Notes under the pieces: generated by a model
What the model was told of the DNA's origin: nothing
Databases searched by the model: none
Seen by the model: only the letters and a program-made list of their open reading frames with translations
Assembly: GCA_914767885.1 (NCBI GenBank)
Contig: CAJZBQ010000023.1
Span: forward strand, 685,501-749,500
Origin: Blepharisma stoltei
Lineage: Eukaryota > Ciliophora > Heterotrichea > Heterotrichida > Blepharismidae
Direction: 5' to 3'
Length of the DNA stretch: 64,000 nucleotides
Shown here: positions 34,601 through 43,582 of the stretch, piece by piece
Layout of the letters: the number at the start of each line of letters is the position of its first letter
Position numbering within the stretch: the stretch's first letter is position 1
Made by a program: the position numbers and the translations under genes

Positions 34601-34915
34601 CATGTCAAAGTCACCCAACTTTTTTAGCAGAAAATCACTTTCACCTGCATTTTTTGCGTCTTGGTAAGATTTTAGAGGCTTATTAGGCTCTTGAATGTTA
34701 AATATATGCGAGTTATCGCCTTTTACTATTTTGAGTTCAGATAGGTGTATGTCGGAAATGATCGGAAAAACGTATTTTGCATCGATTGATGCATTAGAAT
34801 TGTTGGAATAAAACTGTACTAAAGTAAATTCAGCATAATTGTAATTAAGCTCACCATCAATGTGAAATTCGGTGCACTCAAGGTGAACATTGTTGAAGCC
34901 AACTAAAGAAGACAT
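31622..34915 (-). CDS. VIT-vWA protein with an embedded histone H3 fold
   Basis: 881 aa after removal of two inserts (97-bp IES near 34125-34223; MITE 33143-33695). The order is: VIT domain (HIDGELNYNYAEFTLVQFY; AKYVFPI; SYQDAKNAGE); vWA domain with an intact metal site (LLDRSGSM, VVTDGNVW); a beta-rich region (IEISGVFKKGKLPKSI). Next, at roughly 32228-32570, comes an almost complete histone H3 core: KKPFRLRPGKLAEREIKKYQ, STDLLIPKTKFKNIVRTI, FHEAAEAYIVDVFKAS, KRMTVRPGDMQEAV. A Ser/Thr/Pro/Lys/Arg-rich tail follows, then the C-terminal LQNTDGYWE/LLEEKC domain seen in VIT-vWA proteins such as PARP4 and VWA5A. The tandem paralogue lacks the H3 part. Function unknown; chromatin tethering is only a guess. 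Confidence 0.85.
33143..33695 (-). mobile_element. MITE of the ATCCTTGATCGAACG family in the VIT-vWA-H3 gene
   Basis: TA at 33143-33144 and 33694-33695. The inverted box pair is at the left end (33150-33200) and the direct pair at the right end. Removing 551 bp gives WDSLEEFKKLIGKH in frame. The reverse strand 33562-33449 encodes [17 protein letters not shown]..., matching the copy at 24.4 kb. Confidence 0.87.
34125..34224. other. 97-bp TA-bounded IES in the VIT-vWA-H3 gene
   Basis: TATA at both edges (34125-34128, 34222-34225). Removing 97 bp yields DEFYIVQKDEGTNRHAFYLSYKPD, paralleling the paralogue (YLTIQKDPRINRYSFYLSYK). Confidence 0.8.
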
Positions 34916-35530
34916 TAATATTATAAACAAAAATGGATTTTATTAAAATATCTATGATTAATTTGATTGCATTTTCTGATTAAGTTATAGATTTTAATAA
35001 AATAGTGCAGTAGCTAATTTTAAAAAAGTTAGAAGAGCATTTTTAATTTATTAAAGTGTATTATTAAACTAGTAATGGAATTTATTAGCACCCCCTTAAA
35101 ATTTGAATTTAAATCTTTAAAAATATATACATATTTTTAATAAAAAAATTGGATAAAATTGTTATATTTTTAGCAATATTTGGTAAAATTATAGATTCAA
35201 AGTAATAAACTTTATTTAATAGTTAGTGCTTTACGATTTAAAATTGAACAATTTATAGGTAAAATTTTGACCTGGAGGCATTAGATTGGATATCAAAGCT
35301 ATTTGTAAAAAATTAAAAGTTTGTTATAATTTAAAGAGAGGTAACTTACCACAAAACAATTTAGCAATATTTTGCTTAAATTAAGGGAAAAGAAGGAATT
35401 GGAGTTTATCATATAAATTTTAATTCATTATGTGCTGTTTCTATTTTAAATCGAGGGTCATAATTATATATGAAATTTGATTTTTAAAGCTACTTAAAGT
35501 AATTATTAATAAAATGGCATAAAATTGTGA
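34916..35530. other. Intergenic AT-rich region with repeat D copy
   Basis: 35275-35450 carries repeat D (gatatcaaagctatttgtaa; aatttaaagagaggtaactta), matching 17735-17900. The remainder is AT-rich with nothing recognised. Confidence 0.5.
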
Positions 35531-37849
35531 TTAAAATAATGTGTTAAAATCTGAGAGCCGAATTAGTATTTGATCATTTTTTGCAAGTCATCGTTTTGCT
35601 TTCATAACTATAAGATCCGATAAGTCCTTATACTTTATGCATTTCTCTTCAAGGAAAGCTACAATTAAAGCGGTAATTAATTTGTGATCTAGCTTTGAGA
35701 TTCCTAAGTCATAACCAAGTAAATTATAAACGATATCTGATAAATTTTTAGAAAATTCCCAATACCCCTCTGCTTTTTGCAGATGCAATATTTTTTCTAC
35801 TTCATATTCATTCTCAGCCCCTTTTACTTCATTCATGTTTTGGAATATTTCTGGTAATTCAGCAATCTCTAGCTTATTAATTTCAGTAGACTGAATCTGT
35901 TCTTCTTTTACCTTAGCTTTTTTACGAGGAGAAGCGGCGTCTAGTTTCTTGTTTCTTCCCCTTTTAACCTGCAAGGCTACATCTATAGAGCAAGAGTCGC
36001 TTTGAGCTTGATAAGCAACTTCATCTGATACAGTTTTAGATTGTACATTAGGAGTTGAATTTACGTTTACTGTTTTTTCTTTAGCTTGCTTATTACTTTG
36101 CTTTAATTTTGTTGCAGGTTTCAGTAAATTTCTTTCTGAGTTAGTTATTTCCTGCACTTTGGTCTCTGAATAGCTTTGGCTTGACTTTTTTATATCAATA
36201 GCATTTTCTTCCAAGTCATTATTAGCTGCTTGGTCTTCTGTTAGTTTATTTTTCTTATATCTTTCAATATTGAAAGAGGCGAAATCTCCTTCAACTTGAT
36301 ATTCTTTGGATTTTCTAACTGATAATCCTTGATCGCATTGCTTAAGATATTTTTTAGATTCTAATATAAGAATTGAGGATGATATTGATATTTGGCCTTC
36401 AGCTATGCTTCAATTTATATGCTGAAGAGGTCCCACTCTATCAGTTTTAAACTGTAAATCTATACTTTTTGGAAGTAAACCTTTCTTGAAAACACCTGAG
36501 ATCTCAATTTTTTCTTCCAGAGTGACATTGAAAGTTTCATTTGGTAAAACAAAGTCAAATATTCTATTATCTGAAAGACAAATATCAGTAAAAGTCGGAC
36601 TCAAAGCCTGCTTTAACGATCTTAAAACCCCTTGCTTTATTTCATTTGGACTATTGCTCATATAAGAAGTGCCTTTTCCTATTCTAGATAGCTCTTTAAT
36701 AAAAGTACCATCTGAATCTATGCCAATTGTATTGATTTTAGCTTCCTTATACTTTTTGATCAATCTTGTAATTTTGGTTTTATTATCCCAAGTGCTCCTA
36801 TTAGTTACAACAAATATGCTTAGTGGATATCCAGGAATCCTAGGACTTTCTAATACATATTTCAAAGGTCCAAAAAAATCGCATTCTGTTATATCGTTAT
36901 TATCTGAGGAAATTGCTAAATAAGCTTCATCGATTGAGCATTGGTCATATTTTCGACTTTTTTCAAATATTGGCTTGCCAAAGATAATAACATTAAAATA
37001 GCAATTTTCTGGAAGAGAACGAATAAATAGTGCAGCTGCTTCAGTAGCTGATGGGATTTTGCTATCAATAGAAGCATTTCTATCAAGAAAAATAGCAAAT
37101 TCTCCTGCAAGCCTTTCTTCACTTAAATCAAGAAGATTTTTATCTGGTTTGTATGACAAATAAAAAGAATATCTATTGATTCTTGGGTCTTTTTGAATTG
37201 TAAGATAAGATTCCTGAGGTGTTTCGAAATAGTAAACGACTTCAAGATCATTATCTGGGCTAAAATTCATAAAGCCCGCAACTCCGAAATCAACTTCAAG
37301 TTTTATAAAATTTCCACTTTCAAGTAAAAACTTATTATATTGTCTAAGAGAATAGTCCCAAAATGAATGGATATCTGCTGTATATGGAATTTCTTGATGT
37401 CCAGGCGGAAATAATTCCTTAGGGATTTTGAGCTTCCAATAAGGCTCTGAAAGCATCTTCTCTGCTTTGCAAGCAAAAACTGTATCAACTTGGATTCCTT
37501 CATTCGCAGCAATTTTCTCAACGCTATATACCATCATGTCATATTCTTGTAGTTTTTCAAGAGTGTAAGAATTTTCTCCAGCGTTTTTTGCATCTTCATA
37601 TGATTTCAGAACCTTATGAACTTCTTCTATTTTAAGACTTGAGTTCGACCTAGTTTTGTAAGTTGATAGATTTACGAGGGTAATGTTGGGAATGCATGGA
37701 AAAATATATTTTGCGTGGATTTCTTCATTGGAGGTGTTTAAGTAGTGCTGATGGAAAGTGAATTCGGCTGAGTTATTATGAATGATGCCGTCAATATGAA
37801 ATTTTGTAAGTTTGAGAGGCTCATTGTTGGAGCCAAGTAAGATTGACAT
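35531..37849 (-). CDS. VIT-vWA protein, tandem paralogue without the H3 fold
   Basis: 772 aa, no inserts; TGA codons at 36410-36412 and 35588-35590 are Trp. It has a VIT domain (FHIDGIIHNNSAEFTFHQHY; SYEDAKNAGENSY), then a vWA domain in which the metal site is degraded (FLDRNASI in place of DxSxS; VVTNRSTW in place of TDG). Then the same beta-rich region (IEISGVFKKGLLPKSI), a Lys/Ser-rich linker (LQVKRGRNKKLDA) and the same C-terminal domain (LQKAEGYWEFSKNLSDI; AFLEEKC). It is a head-to-tail duplicate of the gene at 31.6-34.9 kb. The H3-like fold is absent. The start is chosen at MSILLGSNN by analogy with MSSLVGFNN in the paralogue. Confidence 0.85.
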
Positions 37850-38149
37850 TTTTATTAAAATCACCAATAAACCAACCTTGCTTCTTTCCTATACACTTCC
37901 TAAATTAATTTTTTTTAATATTTGTTATTTGTCTTTTCACTCAATAGACTTTATATATATGTTTCTTATAATGGCTTGTTTTACTAATTTATGCTATTAA
38001 AGCAAATTAATTTGATCCATATCAATAATTCTATTCATAATTTTTATATTATTTTTCTGACAATGTTCATTTTTATATATTTTAAAAATTCTACCCTTAT
38101 TATAGCTTCATTTTAGATTTTTCTGATTAAGTTATATTTAATAATTTAA

Positions 38150-39088
38150 ATGGAACTTCCTAAAGTTGAAGGACCTCACGATGGGCGGGATATCTCATAT
38201 AACTATTTCTACAAGCAATGCGAAGACTTAAACGAAATTGAAGAAGGGATCCCTGTCTCCTCTTTTACCAACCTTTCCAAAATGCGAAATAAAGATCTTG
38301 AATTCAGGTTAATGCGAAAAATCACCGAAACCAAGAAGCATATGGAGTTTTTAGTCCAAAATACTCCAAAGCTTCAAGGCTTAAACAGATATTCAGATAT
38401 CCTTCCTTTCCAGGACACAATTGTTTCACTAGAAAGTGGCGATTATATCAATGCTGACTGGATAAAACATCCTATGCCAGACCATAAGCTTTTTATAGCA
38501 ACACAAGGCCCTCTAGAATCCACAAGGGATTCTTTTTGGCGAATGATATGGGAATATAATGTAAGTCTTATCGTAATGATATCAGCCATAAGAGAAGCTG
38601 GAAAAGTTAAATGTGACCAATATTTCCCCATAGGAGACTCTATAGAGCTACCGAATTTTGTGATAACTCTTGTAAGCTCAGAAACTCCTTTTCCTTCTAT
38701 AACCGCTCGGGTTTTCCAAATCACCCACAAAGCGACGATGGAGACCAGGACAGTGTCTCATTTACAATCAGTTGCATGGCCAGACCATGGGACACCTGAG
38801 CTTGAAGATGAATTTGACTCCATTGATTACCTTTTAAACTCCTTAGAATCTCATAAAGAAAAGCATGTCGTTATCCATTGCAGCGCTGGGATTGGTAGGA
38901 CAGGCACTCTTATAGCTCTTTTCCAAATGGTCCAGACCATCAAACTTATGAAAGAAGATGCAAGAATCAGCGTCTTCGGCACAGTCAGAAGACTCCGTGA
39001 GCAGCGCTGGGGAATGGTCCAAACCAAAGACCAATACGACTTTTTGTATAGATTTATGGACGAGTGGATCAATAAATATCATAATTAG
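38150..39088 (+). CDS. Classical protein tyrosine phosphatase
   Basis: 312 aa, intact. It has the PTP landmarks in order: NRYSDILPFQ (pTyr loop region, with RY), DYINADWI, KLFIATQGPLESTRDSFWRM, SVAWPDHGTPE (WPD loop), VIHCSAGIGRTGTL (catalytic Cys and Arg) and VQTKDQYDFL (Q loop). No membrane segment or accessory domain, so it is a single-domain cytosolic enzyme removing phosphate from Tyr. The stop is 18 nt before the start of the kinesin gene on the same strand; the two may share a compact intergenic unit, though ciliate genes are usually transcribed singly. Confidence 0.95.
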   Translation: MELPKVEGPHDGRDISYNYFYKQCEDLNEIEEGIPVSSFTNLSKMRNKDLEFRLMRKITETKKHMEFLVQNTPKLQGLNRYSDILPFQDTIVSLESGDYINADWIKHPMPDHKLFIATQGPLESTRDSFWRMIWEYNVSLIVMISAIREAGKVKCDQYFPIGDSIELPNFVITLVSSETPFPSITARVFQITHKATMETRTVSHLQSVAWPDHGTPELEDEFDSIDYLLNSLESHKEKHVVIHCSAGIGRTGTLIALFQMVQTIKLMKEDARISVFGTVRRLREQRWGMVQTKDQYDFLYRFMDEWINKYHN

Positions 39089-39106
39089 CTTAATTTATTT
39101 GATATA

Positions 39107-41278
39107 ATGGTAAAAAGTGCAGTTAAAGTTGTAGTGCGCACACGTCCAACAGCCAGTTTTGCATCTAAAAATCTTCAAATAGACCTAGATCAAAAAACAA
39201 TAGAAGCGTTTATCCCTAAAGATAACACCCAAGGCCTCATAAACAACCAGCAAGAGCACTGGAAGTTTCAGTTTGATGAAATTTTGCATAACTCCTCACA
39301 AGAAGATGTGTATGATATATGCGGCCGAGAAGTCGTGCACAGTGTTTCTGAAGGCTATAATGGGACCATTCTAGCATACGGCCAAACTGGGGCTGGGAAA
39401 ACTTATACCATGCTTGGAGGGCAGCAGGCTTATAAGTTTCGAGGCGTCATTCCTAGAGCGATTTCTCAACTTTTCCATGAAGTCCAGAGCAAGCCAGAAT
39501 TAAGTTATGTGATAAGGGTAAGTTATGCAGAAATTTACAATGAGCTTATATATGATTTGATTTCGCCAACCCCACCATCAGACCAAAGTGGCTCAATCAT
39601 GATCCAAGATGATCCAAAATATGGAATTACACTGAGAGGGCTATCACAAAGCATTGTAAACACTGAAGAAGAAGCATTAAACCAGCTGTTTGAAGGTGAA
39701 ACAAACCGTACTATTGCTGCACATCTACTTAATAAAAACTCTACAAGATCCCATTGTGTCTATACAGTCCATTTAGAAAGCAGAAGCAGGGTGGAGTCAA
39801 GCGAAAAAGTGACCATTTCAAAGCTGAATTTAGTTGATTTGGCTGGGTCAGAAAGGACTAAAAAAACAGGCTCAGAAGGACTTACACTGACTGAAGCAAA
39901 TTATATTAATAAATCTTTGAGCTATTTGGAACAAGTAGTTATCGCATTGTCAGAGAGAGGCAGAGAGCATGTCCCATATAGGCAGTCAAAGCTGACATAT
40001 ATGCTAAAAGACTCAATTGGAGGAAACTCAAAAACTCTGATGGTCGCAAATATATGGCCTGAGCCTAACCATATGGAAGAAACGATTTCTACCTTAAGAT
40101 TTGCCACTCGCATGATGCGTGTCTCAAATGAAGCCACAATTAATGTAGAACTTGACCCTGCACAACTGATTGAAAGATATAAAAGAGAAATAAGAGACCT
40201 AAAACAAGAGCTTGCAATGCACGATACATTGGCAAATCGTGGAAGAATTGTATATGAGCCTTATACTCCTGAGCAGCAATACCAGCAGCAGCAAATTGCA
40301 GAGAGTTTTCTTGATGGGGACACAGATGAGGTCGAATTTGACAGTTTAAGGCAGGTTAGAGAACTTTTTATCCAGATGAGAAATATATATAGAAGAGCGT
40401 TATCAAGGCTTGGGGCTTCAGATTTCAAGGTGAGAGCTGATAAAGAAGTAGACCGCTCTGGGTCTTCGCATCCAAAAGAACCAAAAAACATTGAAGAGTC
40501 TGATGAAGGACTTGGAGATGAAGAAAATTTTGGAGGGTTCGGCTTAGGACGAGCTAATCCTAACGCCAAACCAATGGACACATCTGCACTTGAGCCTCGA
40601 ACTCACTTTATGCAAGCTGAAGAAGAAGAAATCAACATCAACAAATCTATATCATTTGAAGAAAACAAGAAAAAATCATCAGGATCTCAAAGAAAGCAGC
40701 CAATTGACAAAAACCAAGCATTTATGGAGTTTAAAAACGTTGACGGAAGAGATATAAATAACGCCCTAAACCAAAACAGAGAAGACCACAAAGATAGAAA
40801 AGCAAGGCTTAAAGAAGTGGGAGCCAGGATTAATAGAATTAAATCAGAAATAGACGAATGCAAAGAAAAAGTAGAGCAGATTAGGAGAAATAAACCAAGC
40901 GAAGAAGAAGATGTAATTGATGAAGAGGAGTTTGAGTATATAAAAAGATTAAAAGATTTAAAGAAAGTGTATAGAACTGAATATGATCAGATGAAAAATT
41001 TGAAAGAAGAAGTCAATATGATTGCACAAAGCATTGAATTTTCGAGAGAAAGGCTGATTAATGAGTTTGAAACGTGGTATGAAAGAAAATTCGGAGGGGC
41101 TACGATGGCACTGTCAAGAGAAAACTTTGGAACTTTGTCAGAAATGCCAGCTAATATGGAAGGAATTGAAGAAATTGATGATGTAGATCCTGATGCACTG
41201 GCGTTTATTAAGGCGAAGAATAATGTTAAAACACTCCATAAAGCGAAGAAGGCTTTAGGAAGTACACTTAAAAAATAA
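39107..41278 (+). CDS. Kinesin-9 family motor (KIF9-like)
   Basis: 723 aa, intact, motor at the N-terminus. P-loop GQTGAGKTYTMLGG, switch I NKNSTRSHCVYT, switch II LVDLAGSERTKKTG, microtubule-binding YRQSKLTYMLKDSIGG. NNQQEHWKFQFDEILHNSSQ and HRG-type KFRGVIPRAISQLF match kinesin-9 (KIF9) rather than other classes. A neck and coiled coil follow (RYKREIRDLKQELAM; RLKEVGARINRIKSEIDECK). Kinesin-9 members associate with the axonemal central pair or with intraciliary movement, fitting a heavily ciliated cell. An internal Gln-rich patch (EQQYQQQQ) and acidic linker are present. Confidence 0.92.
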   Translation: MVKSAVKVVVRTRPTASFASKNLQIDLDQKTIEAFIPKDNTQGLINNQQEHWKFQFDEILHNSSQEDVYDICGREVVHSVSEGYNGTILAYGQTGAGKTYTMLGGQQAYKFRGVIPRAISQLFHEVQSKPELSYVIRVSYAEIYNELIYDLISPTPPSDQSGSIMIQDDPKYGITLRGLSQSIVNTEEEALNQLFEGETNRTIAAHLLNKNSTRSHCVYTVHLESRSRVESSEKVTISKLNLVDLAGSERTKKTGSEGLTLTEANYINKSLSYLEQVVIALSERGREHVPYRQSKLTYMLKDSIGGNSKTLMVANIWPEPNHMEETISTLRFATRMMRVSNEATINVELDPAQLIERYKREIRDLKQELAMHDTLANRGRIVYEPYTPEQQYQQQQIAESFLDGDTDEVEFDSLRQVRELFIQMRNIYRRALSRLGASDFKVRADKEVDRSGSSHPKEPKNIEESDEGLGDEENFGGFGLGRANPNAKPMDTSALEPRTHFMQAEEEEININKSISFEENKKKSSGSQRKQPIDKNQAFMEFKNVDGRDINNALNQNREDHKDRKARLKEVGARINRIKSEIDECKEKVEQIRRNKPSEEEDVIDEEEFEYIKRLKDLKKVYRTEYDQMKNLKEEVNMIAQSIEFSRERLINEFETWYERKFGGATMALSRENFGTLSEMPANMEGIEEIDDVDPDALAFIKAKNNVKTLHKAKKALGSTLKK

Positions 41279-41569
41279 TTTGACTTATCTTTAAATAATT
41301 AAGAATGATAGATACAAATGTATAGATAATTAAGCTGAAATAGATGAACTTGAAAAAATATTTTTTGAAAGTCTAGAAAAACATTCGGAAAATCTAAAAA
41401 TATAAGAATGAGCTTGTAACAATTTTTAACACTTTTATGCTATTTTAAACTATAAGTTTCAGACCTATTTAATACATTTCCGTTATTTCTATTATATTAA
41501 AAAACGGATAGTTTTTCGAATTTAAGGACTTTTTTAGCAGTTATATCAAGCAATTGAGAATAAATCAAT

Positions 41570-41920
41570 TTATTTAAACTTATTTAGGATCACCTTGACT
41601 AAGTCAGCAACCCCTCTGACCTCGTCGGTATCTTCCCCTGTCAATGTAATTTTAAATTTTTCTTCCAAATTTGTAAAAACCTCTATTTCAGCAAGCGAAT
41701 CTAAGCCAATTTCATCAAACAGGCTTTTATTCGTCACTTTTTCTCTTTCCACACCTTCTGCGTTTTTAATTTGCTCTATTACTGCAGATTCAATTGTAGC
41801 CAAGCTTGATGCAAAATATCGATAGTTGTTGATAGTCCAATTGCTAACTGAAACAGGCTGCCACATACAGCGAAGGTTTGATTGTATTGGTCTAGAAAGA
41901 AACTTTAGTCCACTCCACAT
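41570..41920 (-). CDS. Mitochondrial acyl carrier protein
   Basis: 116 aa. From MWSGLKFLSRPIQSNLRCMW it has a basic amphipathic presequence typical of mitochondrial import. The ACP fold then contains VIEQIKNAEGVEREKV and FDEIGLDSLAEIEVFTNLEEKF, whose DSL Ser carries 4'-phosphopantetheine. It serves mitochondrial fatty-acid/lipoate synthesis and complex I and Fe-S assembly. The frame extends further upstream, but that stretch would overlap the leader of the divergent gene at 42.1 kb and is not presequence-like, so the internal Met is chosen. MTSHVSYNK (nine codons earlier) is the alternative. Confidence 0.9.
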   Translation of the reverse strand: MWSGLKFLSRPIQSNLRCMWQPVSVSNWTINNYRYFASSLATIESAVIEQIKNAEGVEREKVTNKSLFDEIGLDSLAEIEVFTNLEEKFKITLTGEDTDEVRGVADLVKVILNKFK

Positions 41921-42104
41921 TTTATTATAACTTACATGTGATGTCATATTGAAATCATAATCTGACGTAACCTCATTTTCAATTATTTTATATAGATATG
42001 CCTTATTAAGTAGTCTGCCTGCTATAAAATTGTTATAATAATTAAAATATAAGGAAAATCTTATGCTTAAATAAGTACAAAAGTAAATTTTTAAAATAGT
42101 AATA

Positions 42105-43527
42105 ATGGAAATATCTTGCGAAACAAGCATCTTTGATTATTTTCCAGGTGCAAAAGAATTCTTGAAGAAAGATATAACTCTTATATATCTTGCATTGTTT
42201 GTTTATTTCCTTCTAATGGTATCAACTATATAGGTAAACTTATTTGGACTGATAGCAGTTCTCCTCATGCACTTACTTCCTTTTTTGCTTTTATGATTTG
42301 CCAGTAGGAAGCTTTCTCAAATCCATACAAAAGGCATCATTAATTACCTGCCAGCTCCTCTTCAAGACCTGCTACTTCGCCGATCAATATTTGATGTCCT
42401 ATGTGAAATCTGGTTTGTGCCCAAAATTACTTTATACTTAAAGAGATTTGCTTTGCCGTTCTTCATTAAGATGGACAGAGAAGAGGCTTATGCGATGTTT
42501 GACGATCTAGATCCAGATTTTGCTAAAGCTTTAGATACTAAAGGAGTTATTAATATTCTTCCACAGCCGATCTACAGTGTTATAATGCCAAAAGACTTGT
42601 CAGTTGAAAACGAGCTTCCTTCTCTAAGAGAGCCTGAGCCAGTAGCTGAGCCTCTCCCAGCTCCAGAATCCGGCTTAATCCAAGTCATGAGTTTTGACCC
42701 CAACGATCAAGTCGTTAGAATTACTAGCAAACGAACTGAGCTTTTAGGCTCAGGAAGCAGAGTTGAAAGGCCAAAACCAGAAATTCACAATAAAATCGAT
42801 GAAAAAATAAAAGAAATTACCCAAAAAATCCCAACGCTCCAACCAGTGATGAGCAAAATTCTTGGTAATAAATTCAGAGCTTTAATGGAACTAGTCAGCC
42901 AAAAGTCATTGATAAGTTGTACAGTTGGATCTGGGCTAGCGATTTTACTGCAAATTATGTTTTCCAGGCAGTCAAGAGCAATGTCTTTGGTTGGGATAAA
43001 AGTGGCATTATTTATAGGCGCATTTTCTGCTTTAGGGTTTTCACTATTAGGGCTTTTTATAAAGTACCTGCATAAGCAAGTTGAAGAACCAAAGAAAAAT
43101 GAAGAGGCTGAGGCTCAGCAGAATGAAGAGCAGGAACCTCATCAATACCCAAGTGTAAGAAGGCTCTTGGAAGAAAGAACTAAAATCAAATCAAGGTTCA
43201 ACACTAACTCCCCCTCCGTTAGCGAACAAAAATTTTGAATATAAGTGATAACTACTATCATGAAATCTCGAGCTAATTCTGTTGAATTTTAAATAAATTG
43301 AGTTTTAAAACATAAATTTTACAAATTAATTAATAATTACTTTCCAAATTTTGAGAATGGGAATTTTTAAATTTCGAAAAAAAATATTTTCTATAAATTT
43401 ATACATAATTTCTTTAAAAAAAAACCTCCTCCGTGAGCGAACAAGATTTTTTTTGTTTGGTCACGGAGGAGGGAGTAAGGGAGATAAGAATAGCTTCTTC
43501 AGCCCTGATTTAAATATGGCTATTTAG
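42105..43527 (+). CDS. Membrane protein with reticulon-like hairpins, family uncertain
   Basis: 378 aa after removal of a 15-nt intron (42219-42233, GTATCAACTATATAG) and a 271-bp MITE near the C-terminus. A TGA at about 42294 is Trp. The N-terminal half has two hydrophobic stretches separated by a single turn (LIYLALFVYFLLM/NLFGLIAVLLMHLLPFLLLW), suggesting a membrane hairpin, and an acidic/Pro linker (EPEPVAEPLPAPES). A second hydrophobic pair follows (ISCTVGSGLAILLQIM, VALFIGAFSALGFSLLGLFI). The first hairpin after SIFDYFPGAKEFLKKD recalls reticulon/FAM134-like ER proteins, but this is not secure. The MITE sits inside the last 20 codons; without excision the protein would end in MITE sequence. 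Confidence 0.7.
43205..43477. mobile_element. MITE of the CTCCGTGAGCGAACAAAA family in a membrane-protein gene
   Basis: TA at 43205-43206 and 43476-43477. Ends ACTCCCCCTCCGTTAGCG and the inverse near 43460-43475, with the inverted box pair around 43425-43470. Excision yields NTKGDKNSFFSPDLNMAI and stop. Confidence 0.82.
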
Positions 43528-43582
43528 TCTTTTCTTTGGAAATATTATAATGATTTTCTCTATTAAGACTTATTTTAACCTA

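Noticed and set aside
41921-42130. Long N-terminal extension of the mitochondrial ACP
   Set aside because: It would overlap the leader of the divergent gene at 42105, is not presequence-like, and a Met with a good mitochondrial presequence follows.
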